NCBI GenBank assembly: GCA_963787005.1
Contig: CAWBBX010000072.1
Span: 1-21,107 of the forward strand
Direction of reading: 5' to 3'
DNA from: FEN-1297 sp963787005
GTDB taxonomy: Bacteria > Bacteroidota > Ignavibacteria > Ignavibacteriales > Ignavibacteriaceae
Length of the DNA stretch: 21,107 bases
Both the position numbers and the translations under genes were made by a program. Every line of letters starts with the position of its first letter. Within the stretch, counting starts at the first letter, position 1. Below, in pieces: positions 8,598 to 16,336 of this stretch. The notes beneath the pieces are model-generated. The model searched no databases. It worked only from the letters and a program-made list of their open reading frames with translations, and was not told the DNA's origin.

Positions 8598-8631
8598 AAA
8601 TATCAAATTCTTTAACTGCACTAATTTAAGA

Positions 8632-9864
8632 CTATTCGTATCTTAGCGCTTCGATAGGATCGAGGTTCGCGGCTTTGTACGCGGGATATGTTCCGAAGAT
8701 TATCCCTACTACTACGCACAGCATGAAGCCTATTATAACCCAGTCAACCGGGACCGCCATCTGCGCGTTCAAGAAACTCCCGGCAAGATTGCCTATACCG
8801 ATCCCGAGCGTAATGCCAATCAACCCTCCTACCATACAAAGCAGTACCGCCTCGATAAGGAACTGCCACATAATATTCCATCTCCTAGCCCCTATCGCTT
8901 TCCTAATTCCGATTTCTCTGGTCCTTTCGGTTACCGATACAAGCATTATATTCATGATGCCTACACCCGCCGCTAGAAGCGCAATAATAGAGACCACCAT
9001 GGCGCCGATCTTCACACCGCCGGTTATATTATTTATCTGCCCCATTATTGATTCGTTGCTGAAGATGCCGAAATCATCTTCCTTCCCGGCCGGAACTTTT
9101 CTTATCGTTCTCATGTAGCCGGTAGCCGCGTCAATTGTAGATTGATAATCTTCTTTACTCTGAGACATTACCGTTATGTTTACGCTGTAAGATTTCTTTC
9201 CGTAAATACTGTGAAAAGTAGTGATCGGTATGATAGCGTAATTATCTCTAGTCTGTCCGAAGAGTGCCGGCTGTTTTTCCAGAACACCGATAACTTTCAT
9301 GGGCTTGCCGTCCACTCTCATTATCCGTCCGATAGGATTTATATTTGAGAACAGCTTATCTACGATATCCTGTCCCAGTATGCAAACGTCATTTGAATAC
9401 TGGACATCGAAATCTCTTAGATCGCGGCCGTAGGCAATAATCCAGTTGTTCGTCTTCATAGCGCCGGTAGTTATTCCGGCGATCTGGATGTTCGGGTTTG
9501 TTTCCTCATTCTTGAACTGCAGAACCTTGCCGAACTGCCACTGCTCAGCTCCGATATATTTTGCCTGAGTTAATTTGCTGCGAAGCCTGTAATAATCTTC
9601 GAGAGTAATGTCTTTCCTGTTCCTGTACTTCGCCCTTGCGCCTGGTCCGCCGCCGATCAATACAGGGTACTTCTGTATCTGGAAAGTATTTTGTCCCAGC
9701 TGCGAGACACCGTTCTCAATGCTTACCTGCAGCATGGTGATAATTGTCATTATAACGATGATCGAAAATATTCCCACAACAACACCGAGCACCGTAAGGA
9801 AAGTCCGCAGTCTGTTCCCCTTGATCGACTGCAACGATATTGAAAATAATTCGTTGAATCTCAT
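8632..9864 (-). CDS. MacB/FtsX-type ABC transporter permease (permease 2)
   Basis: A 410-residue permease with TM1 at about 22-45, a periplasmic MacB-like core and three C-terminal helices. It carries GIMNIMLVSVTERTREIGIR before TM3 and ends YPAYKAANLDPIEALRYE. Its ATG directly follows the TAA of permease 1 (no spacing), so the two are probably translationally coupled and may form a heterodimer. Shared phrases with permeases 3 and 4 include KYRNRKD at about 80, ETNPNI in the core and SNESIMGQIN before TM2; permease 1 has a recognisable but weaker version (MRNRRNITMQDY). A strong terminator follows, so this is the last gene of the core operon. Function: inner-membrane part of a tripartite MacAB-TolC-like exporter, transmitting ATP-driven movement to the periplasmic adaptor; the substrate is unknown. 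Confidence 0.94.
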   Translation of the reverse strand: MRFNELFSISLQSIKGNRLRTFLTVLGVVVGIFSIIVIMTIITMLQVSIENGVSQLGQNTFQIQKYPVLIGGGPGARAKYRNRKDITLEDYYRLRSKLTQAKYIGAEQWQFGKVLQFKNEETNPNIQIAGITTGAMKTNNWIIAYGRDLRDFDVQYSNDVCILGQDIVDKLFSNINPIGRIMRVDGKPMKVIGVLEKQPALFGQTRDNYAIIPITTFHSIYGKKSYSVNITVMSQSKEDYQSTIDAATGYMRTIRKVPAGKEDDFGIFSNESIMGQINNITGGVKIGAMVVSIIALLAAGVGIMNIMLVSVTERTREIGIRKAIGARRWNIMWQFLIEAVLLCMVGGLIGITLGIGIGNLAGSFLNAQMAVPVDWVIIGFMLCVVVGIIFGTYPAYKAANLDPIEALRYE

Positions 9865-11109
9865 TTATTCAAACCTCAATGCTTCAACCGGATCCATTTT
9901 CGCGGCGGTATACGCCGGCGCGAAACCGGAAATAAGCCCGGTAATTAGTGAAACCAAGATTGCTATTATCACCACGCTGTAATCGATGGAAGTGGATATA
10001 AACTGATTGATTAAGGTGCTCAAGAGAATAGCCGCCAGCAAGCCGGCCAAACCTCCTAACAGGCATATAAACGATGATTCCAAAAGGAACTGTGAAAGGA
10101 TCGTTCTTCGCTTTGCACCTATAGCTTTTCTCAGACCAATTTCTTTAGTCCTCTCTCTTACAGATACAAACATTATGTTCATTATTCCGATCGCTCCTAC
10201 AAACAGAGATAATCCGGTAATAAATAATCCGGCTATCTGGATAACCCCTACTCTGCTGTTGTAAGCATCCACAAGGCCTTCCTGCTGATTTATTCCGAAA
10301 TCATCTTTCTCATTATACATCAGCCCTCTTATCTTTCTCATTATACCATCGGCTTCCGCCTTTGTATCCTCTATTGCCAGAGTATTCGCGGCGCGGACAT
10401 TTATTGTTATACTTCTTGATCTATGGCCCATAAAGTATTTGAAGATAGTTCCGATCGGTACAAACACCTGCTGGTCCGGATTCATGTCGCCGAGCAAAAA
10501 GCTTCCCTGCTTAGAGAGAACGCCCACCACTTTAAAATTTGCCTGCCCGATCTTTACTAACTTATCCATCGAATTCCCGTACGGGAATAAATCCTGCGCT
10601 ACCTGGTATCCGAGCACGCAAACATTCCTTGCGCTTTTACTTTCAATCTCGGAATAAAACCTTCCTTCGTCGAAAGTAAAGTTTGTCGTCTTTACATAGT
10701 CGGCAGTAGAGCCGGATATAATAATATTATCAACAGTTTTCTGTTCATATTTTACGGTCCGCCTGGAATTTGACGTAGGTGCAACGGCGACAGGGAGCTT
10801 GGCCAATGACTTGAATTTCTCATAATCCTGCATCGTAATATTTCTTCTATTTCTCATTTCCCACCACGGAGTGTTCGAGAACCACGTCCATTTGTTGATA
10901 TAGAGAACGTCTGCTCCCAGGGCGCTGATCCCCTTTTGAAAAGAGTTATCAATGCCCTTAATTGCGGTTGTCATTAGGACAACGACAGTAATGCCTATGA
11001 AAATACCAAGCATGGTCAGCATCGATCTGACCTTGTTGGCCTGGAGAGCTCTCAGAGCAATTACCATGCTCTCTTTAAATTCATAACCCAATGTGCTTAT
11101 AATGCCCAT
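9865..11109 (-). CDS. MacB/FtsX-type ABC transporter permease (permease 1)
   Basis: A 414-residue permease, the most divergent of the four. TM1 lies at about 29-51 (MLTMLGIFIGITVVVLM), then a periplasmic core, then helices at about 288-312, 340-362 and 375-397. The coupling motif GIMNIMFVSVRERTKEIGLR and the C-terminal APAYTAAKMDPVEALRFE are diagnostic of the MacB/FtsX superfamily. The N-terminus is a few residues longer than in permeases 2-4, with an amphipathic start (YEFKESMVIALRAL). It follows the ATPase gene by 63 bp and abuts permease 2. This order suggests that permeases 1 and 2 with the ATPase form the basic transporter. The region before its ATG has AAGAAGGC, a modest ribosome binding site. 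Confidence 0.94.
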   Translation of the reverse strand: MGIISTLGYEFKESMVIALRALQANKVRSMLTMLGIFIGITVVVLMTTAIKGIDNSFQKGISALGADVLYINKWTWFSNTPWWEMRNRRNITMQDYEKFKSLAKLPVAVAPTSNSRRTVKYEQKTVDNIIISGSTADYVKTTNFTFDEGRFYSEIESKSARNVCVLGYQVAQDLFPYGNSMDKLVKIGQANFKVVGVLSKQGSFLLGDMNPDQQVFVPIGTIFKYFMGHRSRSITINVRAANTLAIEDTKAEADGIMRKIRGLMYNEKDDFGINQQEGLVDAYNSRVGVIQIAGLFITGLSLFVGAIGIMNIMFVSVRERTKEIGLRKAIGAKRRTILSQFLLESSFICLLGGLAGLLAAILLSTLINQFISTSIDYSVVIIAILVSLITGLISGFAPAYTAAKMDPVEALRFE

Positions 11110-11172
11110 TTTAAGCCTTCTTATTTATTTTACGAACACGTTATCAAAGAAAAAGCAATTCTTTCCGCTTGC

Positions 11173-11892
11173 TCAATTAGCCTGCACGCGGTGATTTGGT
11201 ATATACCTGTTTGCAACAGGTACATCCGCTTCAATTAGACCGTCCTTTATCCTTATTATCCTTGCCGCGTGCTCTGCTATGTATTCTTCGTGTGTTACCA
11301 AAATTATCGTATTGCCTTTTTCGTAGATCTCGTTGAATAAGATCATGATCTCTTCACCCGTTTTAGAGTCCAGGTTTCCGGTCGGTTCATCGGCAAGGAT
11401 AATAGAAGGCTTTGTTACAATCGCTCTGGCCACGGCAACTCTCTGCCTTTGTCCTCCCGAAAGTTCGTTAGGTTTATGATGCATTCTGTCCTTCAGCCCG
11501 ACGTCGGCCAAAGCTTCTTCCGCTCTTTCCTTTCTTTCATGCGAGGGAACTCCCGCGTAAATAAGCGGAAGTTCTACATTGTGCAGAGCGTCCGAGCGCG
11601 ACAACAGGTTGAACGTCTGGAAAACGAATCCGATTTCCTTGTTCCGGATCTTTGCGAGATCATTGTCTGTCATCTCGCTGACGCTCACGCCGTTAAAGTC
11701 GTATTTACCTGAAGTCGGCGTATCGAGACAACCCAGCATGTTCATTAGAGTTGATTTACCCGATCCCGAAGGTCCCATAATTGCGACATATTCGTTCTTA
11801 TCTATCCTAACAGAAATGTCTCTAAGAGCATGCACCTCTTCGGAACCGACCTGGTAGATTTTTGCAATGTGTTCAATATTAATAATGTTCAT
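11173..11892 (-). CDS. ABC transporter ATPase, MacB/LolD type
   Basis: A 239-residue stand-alone ATPase with every motif in place: Walker A GPSGSGKST at 40-48, Q-loop glutamine 92 (FQTFNLL), signature LSGGQRQR at 144-151, Walker B IILADEP at 164-170 with catalytic E169, D-loop NLDS at 173-176, and H-loop H201. The FQTFNLL and DEPTGNLDS forms are characteristic of the LolD/MacB/FtsE group, which powers mechanotransmission rather than classical membrane-crossing transport. It is encoded 14 bp after the adaptor gene and before permease 1. It is the only ATPase in the window, so all four permeases may depend on it unless partners are encoded elsewhere. The short C-terminal extension (VPVANRYIPNHRVQAN) is not part of the ABC fold. 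Confidence 0.96.
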   Translation of the reverse strand: MNIINIEHIAKIYQVGSEEVHALRDISVRIDKNEYVAIMGPSGSGKSTLMNMLGCLDTPTSGKYDFNGVSVSEMTDNDLAKIRNKEIGFVFQTFNLLSRSDALHNVELPLIYAGVPSHERKERAEEALADVGLKDRMHHKPNELSGGQRQRVAVARAIVTKPSIILADEPTGNLDSKTGEEIMILFNEIYEKGNTIILVTHEEYIAEHAARIIRIKDGLIEADVPVANRYIPNHRVQAN

Positions 11893-11906
11893 TTCAAATT
11901 CCGCCG

Positions 11907-13211
11907 TTATTTTTGTTTTTGTCCGAAGGTTTTCATTTTCTTTTCAACCCTTACGTTCGAGCCGTCGTGCAGTTCCTTCGATATTGCCCTGTAGCTTCCC
12001 GTAACCACTTCTTCGTCGCCCTTCAAACCGCTCTTGATCTCTATATAATTATCATCGCTGATGCCGGTCTTAACTTCAACAGATTTGGCCTTGCCGTCCT
12101 TAACAACGAATACTATTTCCTTAAGCTTGTTCTCATCGTTGTTCTTCTTTTTAGAGTTGTTGTTTCCGCCGCTGTTATCTTCCGACTCGCCTTCGGGCTT
12201 CATTCCGGCGCCATTTACGTCCCTTGCGGTAACGCTTTGAATAGGAACGCTCAATACGTTGCTCACGGTCTTTGTTTCTATATCCGCGTTGCAGGACATA
12301 CCAGGCTTAAATCCTTTATCAAAGTCGATGAATTTCAATTTAACTTCAAAATTAACTACTTGTTCCTGCGATCCGGTACCGGAGCTGATAGCGGTATTTC
12401 CAATCTGGTAAACAATACCTTTAAATACTTTGTCGCCGAAAGCGTCTATCTTAATTCTAGCGGTATCCGCCATAGAAAGAAGAACAACGTCGTTCTCGTC
12501 AACATCAACTACTGCGAGCATGCTTTTCAGATCGGATACGGTCATCATATTTGTACCCTGACTGTAGAAGCTTCCGAGCACCCTGTCACCAAGCTGTACG
12601 TTAAGCTGGCTTACTACGCCGTTCATCGGAGAGTAAATCGTCGTTTTGCTTAGCTGATCTTTCTGTACTTTAAGGTCGGCTTCCATTTGAGTAATTTGAG
12701 CCTTAGAAGACGCTAGTGAGCCCATCGCTGTAAGATAAGCGCTTTTTGCGGATTCCAGATCCGAATCGCTCGCAAGATTCTTCTCACGCAGCTCTTTAGT
12801 ACGATTATAATCGGCAGTTACTTTATCAAGCTGTGCTTTATACGAAGATAGCGAAGCCTGCGCGCTTCTTAATCTTGCTTCCGACTGTTCTACCTGGGCC
12901 AAATAAGCGTCCTGTTTTATCCTAATAAGCAGTTGACCTTTTGTAACGGATTCTCCTTCCTTAACAGGAAGAGCTACGATCTCTCCGGTAACTTCGGGTG
13001 TAATTACCACTTTGAATTCCGGATCAAGCGTGCCCGTAGCTGTAACAGTCTGTGTTATGTTACGCTGAGCAACTTTCTCTATCTGAACAGGGACAATGTC
13101 ATCCTTGCTTCCGCCCAAAATTGCGACTAAAATCAAAGCTACAACAAGAACACCGAGCGACGAAAATATAATTATTTTCTTTTTTGATTTTTTCTTTTTC
13201 CCATTAGCCAT
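11907..13211 (-). CDS. MacA/HlyD-type periplasmic adaptor (membrane fusion protein)
   Basis: A 434-residue adaptor linking the inner-membrane transporter to the outer-membrane channel. A very basic N-terminus (KKKKSKKK, 5-12) precedes a single membrane anchor at about 13-33. Lipoyl half-motifs are at 68-100 (VTGEIVALPVKEGESVTKGQ) and 190-215 (IYSPMNGVVSQLNVQLGD), separated by a coiled-coil hairpin at about 103-188. A beta-barrel domain follows, with FKPGMSCNADIE near 301-312, and then a membrane-proximal domain. Residues about 338-364 are a low-complexity Ser/Asn/Lys/Glu-rich insert, probably a flexible loop, of the kind often seen in Bacteroidota adaptors. The start is clear: AGGAG lies about 10 nt before the ATG. 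It sits 26 bp after the channel gene and 14 bp before the ATPase gene, which fits a MacA-MacB-TolC arrangement. Confidence 0.94.
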   Translation of the reverse strand: MANGKKKKSKKKIIIFSSLGVLVVALILVAILGGSKDDIVPVQIEKVAQRNITQTVTATGTLDPEFKVVITPEVTGEIVALPVKEGESVTKGQLLIRIKQDAYLAQVEQSEARLRSAQASLSSYKAQLDKVTADYNRTKELREKNLASDSDLESAKSAYLTAMGSLASSKAQITQMEADLKVQKDQLSKTTIYSPMNGVVSQLNVQLGDRVLGSFYSQGTNMMTVSDLKSMLAVVDVDENDVVLLSMADTARIKIDAFGDKVFKGIVYQIGNTAISSGTGSQEQVVNFEVKLKFIDFDKGFKPGMSCNADIETKTVSNVLSVPIQSVTARDVNGAGMKPEGESEDNSGGNNNSKKKNNDENKLKEIVFVVKDGKAKSVEVKTGISDDNYIEIKSGLKGDEEVVTGSYRAISKELHDGSNVRVEKKMKTFGQKQK

Positions 13212-13237
13212 TTGAATTATTCTCCTATTATTAAACC

Positions 13238-14587
13238 TTATTCGTACTTTTTATAATTAAGAGCGCCGATGTAATATTTTAACTGCTCACTCAGAACAAT
13301 ATATTGAAACTCGGCATTAACCAAATTCGTTCTTGCGTTTGTATAGTTATAGTTCGAAGTCAAAACATCAAGCAGCGTTCCTGAGCCCAAAGAATATTTG
13401 CTTTGGTTTATTTTTAAATTTTCGTCTCCGGCTTTCACATTATTTTTGCTTACCTCCAGACCTTGCTCTGCGGCCTGAAGATTTAAATAGGTTGTCTGAA
13501 TATTTTGTTTTATTTGTCTCTCTAAGTCCTCAAGGTCTACTTTTTTATTCATTGCATTCACTTCCGCCTGTTCCACCCTGTTCTCCACGCTGAAGCCGGA
13601 GAAAATCGGGATACTCAGATTCAGGCTTATTGAATACGTTCGGGAATCCAGCAGATCGTTAAGTTGATTCGAATGAAGGTTGTATCCCCCGCTATTAGTC
13701 AATCTCGGCAAATGTCCCGAACGTGCAATGGTAATCCCGTCCTCTGCACTTTGATAATCCAGCGTCGCGCTTTTATAATCCGTCCTGTTGCTTAAAGCTT
13801 TCTCCACAAGTTCGCTAATATTTTGATAATGAGTAGCAAGGTCGGTTTTAAGCAGGGATAATTCATTTTCCGTCAGAGAATCGGTAAAAGCGTAATTATC
13901 GAACACATTCAGTCCCAGGTAATACAGCAAGTTGCTTTTTGCCGTTTCATAATTATTCTTTGCCGTAATTAAATCGAGCTGAGCGTTGCCTTCCTGCACC
14001 TGGGCGGCGTAAACATCCGCCAAAGTAACCGCACCTAATTTATTCCTTTCGGTGATGGTCTCAAGGTTTCTCTTGTTCCATTTCAAATTATCTTCTTTCA
14101 CAGTCATCAGCTGCCGGTCGTTTATTACCGTATAATAATACTGGATAGTTTGGAACACCGTATTCTGCTTCAGGTTTTCCAGCATCAGCTCCGCGGATTT
14201 TAATTGCTTTTTGCTTTGCGAGAGAGTCGCGAAATTGGCTAGACCGTCGAACAGATCCAACGAATAATTTGCGCCCGCGCTGTAGTTCCTTGAATCGGAT
14301 ACGGATGCAGGCGTATTGATTACAAATCCGCCGATATTATAACTGCCGCCTTTGCTCTCTGAGCGGTTCCAGTTCCAGCTTCCCGAGGCGCTTACGCTCG
14401 GTAAGAAGTTTCCGTATGCGGCTTTAACGTTAGATTCCGAGGATTGGATATTATTTGTAGCTTTCTGCAAAGTTGTATTTCTTTGTAAAGCGATGTTTAT
14501 TGCATCTTTTAACGATAACTCTTGCTGCCCGTATGTAAGAGCGCTAACCGAAAGGATGCAAAAAAGACCGATTAAGAAGGTACGCAT
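13238..14587 (-). CDS. TolC-family outer-membrane efflux channel
   Basis: A 449-residue outer-membrane channel-tunnel protein. Residues 1-20 are a signal peptide (MRTFLIGLFCILSVSALTYG before QQE). The mature start QQELSLKDAINIALQRNTTL is the classic TolC/OEP opening helix, and the pattern is repeated in the second half (ELVEKALSNRTDYKSATLDY). Long alpha-helical stretches of the periplasmic barrel follow, and near the end SKYSLGSGTLLDVLTSNYNY is the conserved YxxGxxxLLDVL motif of the family. The length is normal for TolC proteins. As first gene of the locus it probably marks the start of the operon; GGAG lies about 9 nt before the ATG. No lipobox cysteine follows the signal peptide, so it is not obviously a lipoprotein. 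Confidence 0.94.
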   Translation of the reverse strand: MRTFLIGLFCILSVSALTYGQQELSLKDAINIALQRNTTLQKATNNIQSSESNVKAAYGNFLPSVSASGSWNWNRSESKGGSYNIGGFVINTPASVSDSRNYSAGANYSLDLFDGLANFATLSQSKKQLKSAELMLENLKQNTVFQTIQYYYTVINDRQLMTVKEDNLKWNKRNLETITERNKLGAVTLADVYAAQVQEGNAQLDLITAKNNYETAKSNLLYYLGLNVFDNYAFTDSLTENELSLLKTDLATHYQNISELVEKALSNRTDYKSATLDYQSAEDGITIARSGHLPRLTNSGGYNLHSNQLNDLLDSRTYSISLNLSIPIFSGFSVENRVEQAEVNAMNKKVDLEDLERQIKQNIQTTYLNLQAAEQGLEVSKNNVKAGDENLKINQSKYSLGSGTLLDVLTSNYNYTNARTNLVNAEFQYIVLSEQLKYYIGALNYKKYE

Positions 14588-14858
14588 TATTATGCTCCGA
14601 GTTAAAGTGATTAAATTTCGTTTTGAGCTTTAGACAATGTTACGGTTAAAAAAGTTACTTTGAATGATTGACTAATTTACTTTAATTGCTTCAAAATTCA
14701 GGGGTTAAAATAGAGAATTTTAAGATCTTATTACAGAATAATGTATGAACGGCAAATAATCTACATGTACGGTAAATAAATCTAACAGGATTGATTCCCC
14801 CCTTAGACGAGGCGTCTTCGTAATTCCGGATAAGTACGAACGGCCGGTTTCTTACCCG
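14588..14858. other. 271-bp leader region of the efflux operon
   Basis: AT-rich spacer between the CCA-type enzyme and the efflux operon; it should contain the operon promoter, but no -35/-10 pair stands out. Two imperfect direct repeats are visible on the plus strand: one beginning ATGTATGAACGGCAAATAAT (14741-14760, continuing to 14763) and ATGTACGGTAAATAAATCTA (14765-14784). A small hairpin AGACG-AGG-CGTCT (14805-14817) follows the nucleotidyltransferase gene but lacks a T-run. The repeats could be regulator sites. Confidence 0.4.
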
Positions 14859-16262
14859 CTATTTTTTTAAAAGATCTTCCTTTATTTCGATCAAATATTT
14901 ATACGCTTCCTCGTAATTGTTCCCGATCTTTCCATCGAGAATAGCGTCTTCGATAGCGCTTTTTATCTCTCCCACTTTTTTTGACGGACGAAGATTGCAT
15001 ATTTCCATGATCTCTTCGCCTCTTACGGGCGACTGGAAAGCACGCAACTTATCTTTTTCTTCAACCTCCCTTACCTTCTTCATTACCCTTTCATAGTTAT
15101 CCAGGTACTTTGCTACTTTCTCAGGATTCTTGCTCGTTATATCTGCCCGGCATAAAACAATCAGGTCTTCAAGATCATCTCCCGCCGAGACTATCAGCCG
15201 CCGTATAGCCGAATCGGTTACTTCTTCTTTTGCAAGGGCGATCGGGCGAAGGTGCAGTCTAACCAGTTTTTCCACGTATTCCAGCTTGTGCATCGGAAGC
15301 TTTAGTTTCCTGAAGATAGATTTCATCATCCGGGCGCCGAGTTCTTCATGACCGTGAAATGTCCAGCCGATATCCTCATAAAATTTTTTAGTCTGTGGCT
15401 TCGCTATATCGTGCATAAGCGCCGCGAACCTTAACCAAATATTTTCGGTCTCCCGACAAATGTTATCTACCACCTTACATGTGTGAAGAAAAACGTCTTT
15501 ATGATGAAAATCTTTCCTCTGATCCACACCGTAAAGATTCGCGATCTCCGGGAATATTATTTCCATCACGCCGGAGAAAAATAAAAGCTTCAATCCGACC
15601 GAAGGCGTCGGAGAGGCAAGTATTTTCATAAATTCATCGGTTATTCTTTCCTGCGAAACTATCTTCAGACGTTCGCGCATTTTATTAGCGGCTTTATTAA
15701 TAGATTCGTCTACTTCGAATCCAAGCTGAGAGGCGAACCTGAACGCCCTCATTATCCGGAGCGGATCATCGTCAAACGTGGCTAACGGATCTAACGGAGT
15801 TCGAATGAGCTTTTTGTTTAGATCTTCCAAACCGTTGTAAGTATCGATCATCTCCCCGTAGTTATCCCGGTTTAGCGACACCGCCAAAGTATTGATGGTA
15901 AAATCCCTGCGCGAAATATCGTCTTCGAAACTTCCGCCCGTAACAAGCGGCTTCCTGCTTTCTTTATTATAAGATTCTTTTCTCGCGCCAACAAACTCGA
16001 GGTCATAATCGTTAGTTCTGAAGTGGGCTGTCCCAAAATTTTTATATATCGATATCTTTTCAATGCCGAGTTTCTTCGCATACGCAGAAGCAAAGCCCGG
16101 GCCGTCTCCCAGCACTAAAAAGTCGATCTCATTCCTTTTCCGCGAAAGGAGCATATCCCTGACAAATCCGCCGACAATATAGACCGGGATTCCCTTTTCA
16201 ATCGCTGTCTGCGTGGCGGCAGTTAAAAATAAGTATTGTTCCAATTCATCTTTAAAGTTCAT
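14859..16262 (-). CDS. tRNA nucleotidyltransferase / poly(A) polymerase family protein with HD domain
   Basis: A class II nucleotidyltransferase with a C-terminal HD phosphohydrolase domain, most likely the CCA-adding enzyme of tRNA 3'-end maturation. Motifs, numbered from the chosen ATG: GGFVRD at 31-36; the metal-binding pair in NEIDFL (E45, D47); a second acidic strand YDLEFVGARKESY near 86-98; RRDFTINTLA at 118-127; and the template-like DDPLRIMRAFRFASQLGF from about 165. The HD domain has H262 and H286-D287 in LMHDIAKP. The frame also opens five codons earlier at a GTG (16277), but the ATG is preferred because the extra residues (MLLLD) add nothing to the domain. The first metal ligand is Glu where Asp is usual. 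A pure poly(A) polymerase or A-adding role cannot be excluded. It follows the AI-2E permease gene by about 74 bp. Confidence 0.9.
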   Translation of the reverse strand: MNFKDELEQYLFLTAATQTAIEKGIPVYIVGGFVRDMLLSRKRNEIDFLVLGDGPGFASAYAKKLGIEKISIYKNFGTAHFRTNDYDLEFVGARKESYNKESRKPLVTGGSFEDDISRRDFTINTLAVSLNRDNYGEMIDTYNGLEDLNKKLIRTPLDPLATFDDDPLRIMRAFRFASQLGFEVDESINKAANKMRERLKIVSQERITDEFMKILASPTPSVGLKLLFFSGVMEIIFPEIANLYGVDQRKDFHHKDVFLHTCKVVDNICRETENIWLRFAALMHDIAKPQTKKFYEDIGWTFHGHEELGARMMKSIFRKLKLPMHKLEYVEKLVRLHLRPIALAKEEVTDSAIRRLIVSAGDDLEDLIVLCRADITSKNPEKVAKYLDNYERVMKKVREVEEKDKLRAFQSPVRGEEIMEICNLRPSKKVGEIKSAIEDAILDGKIGNNYEEAYKYLIEIKEDLLKK

Positions 16263-16336
16263 ATCTAATAAGAGCACTTTCTTTTACAAACAGATTGATT
16301 TTTGTGAAGACTTGATCTATCCGGAAACCTGTAGTT

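Noticed and set aside
5694..9864. Permease copies as a recent tandem duplication or assembly artefact
   Set aside because: The three genes differ at many synonymous positions and in their periplasmic cores, so they are real, old paralogues and not collapsed or repeated assembly.
11913..12653. Plus-strand open frame of 246 codons
   Set aside because: It lies wholly antisense to the adaptor gene, has no recognisable domain, and the minus-strand protein is a clear family member.
14805..14817. AGACG-AGG-CGTCT hairpin as terminator of the murA-to-nucleotidyltransferase transcript
   Set aside because: The stem is short and is followed on the minus strand by AAGGGGGG rather than a T-run.
14690..14858. 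Open frame continuing for about 55 codons after the stop of the nucleotidyltransferase
   Set aside because: The protein already has all its domains, and the extension has no recognisable pattern; it is probably chance.
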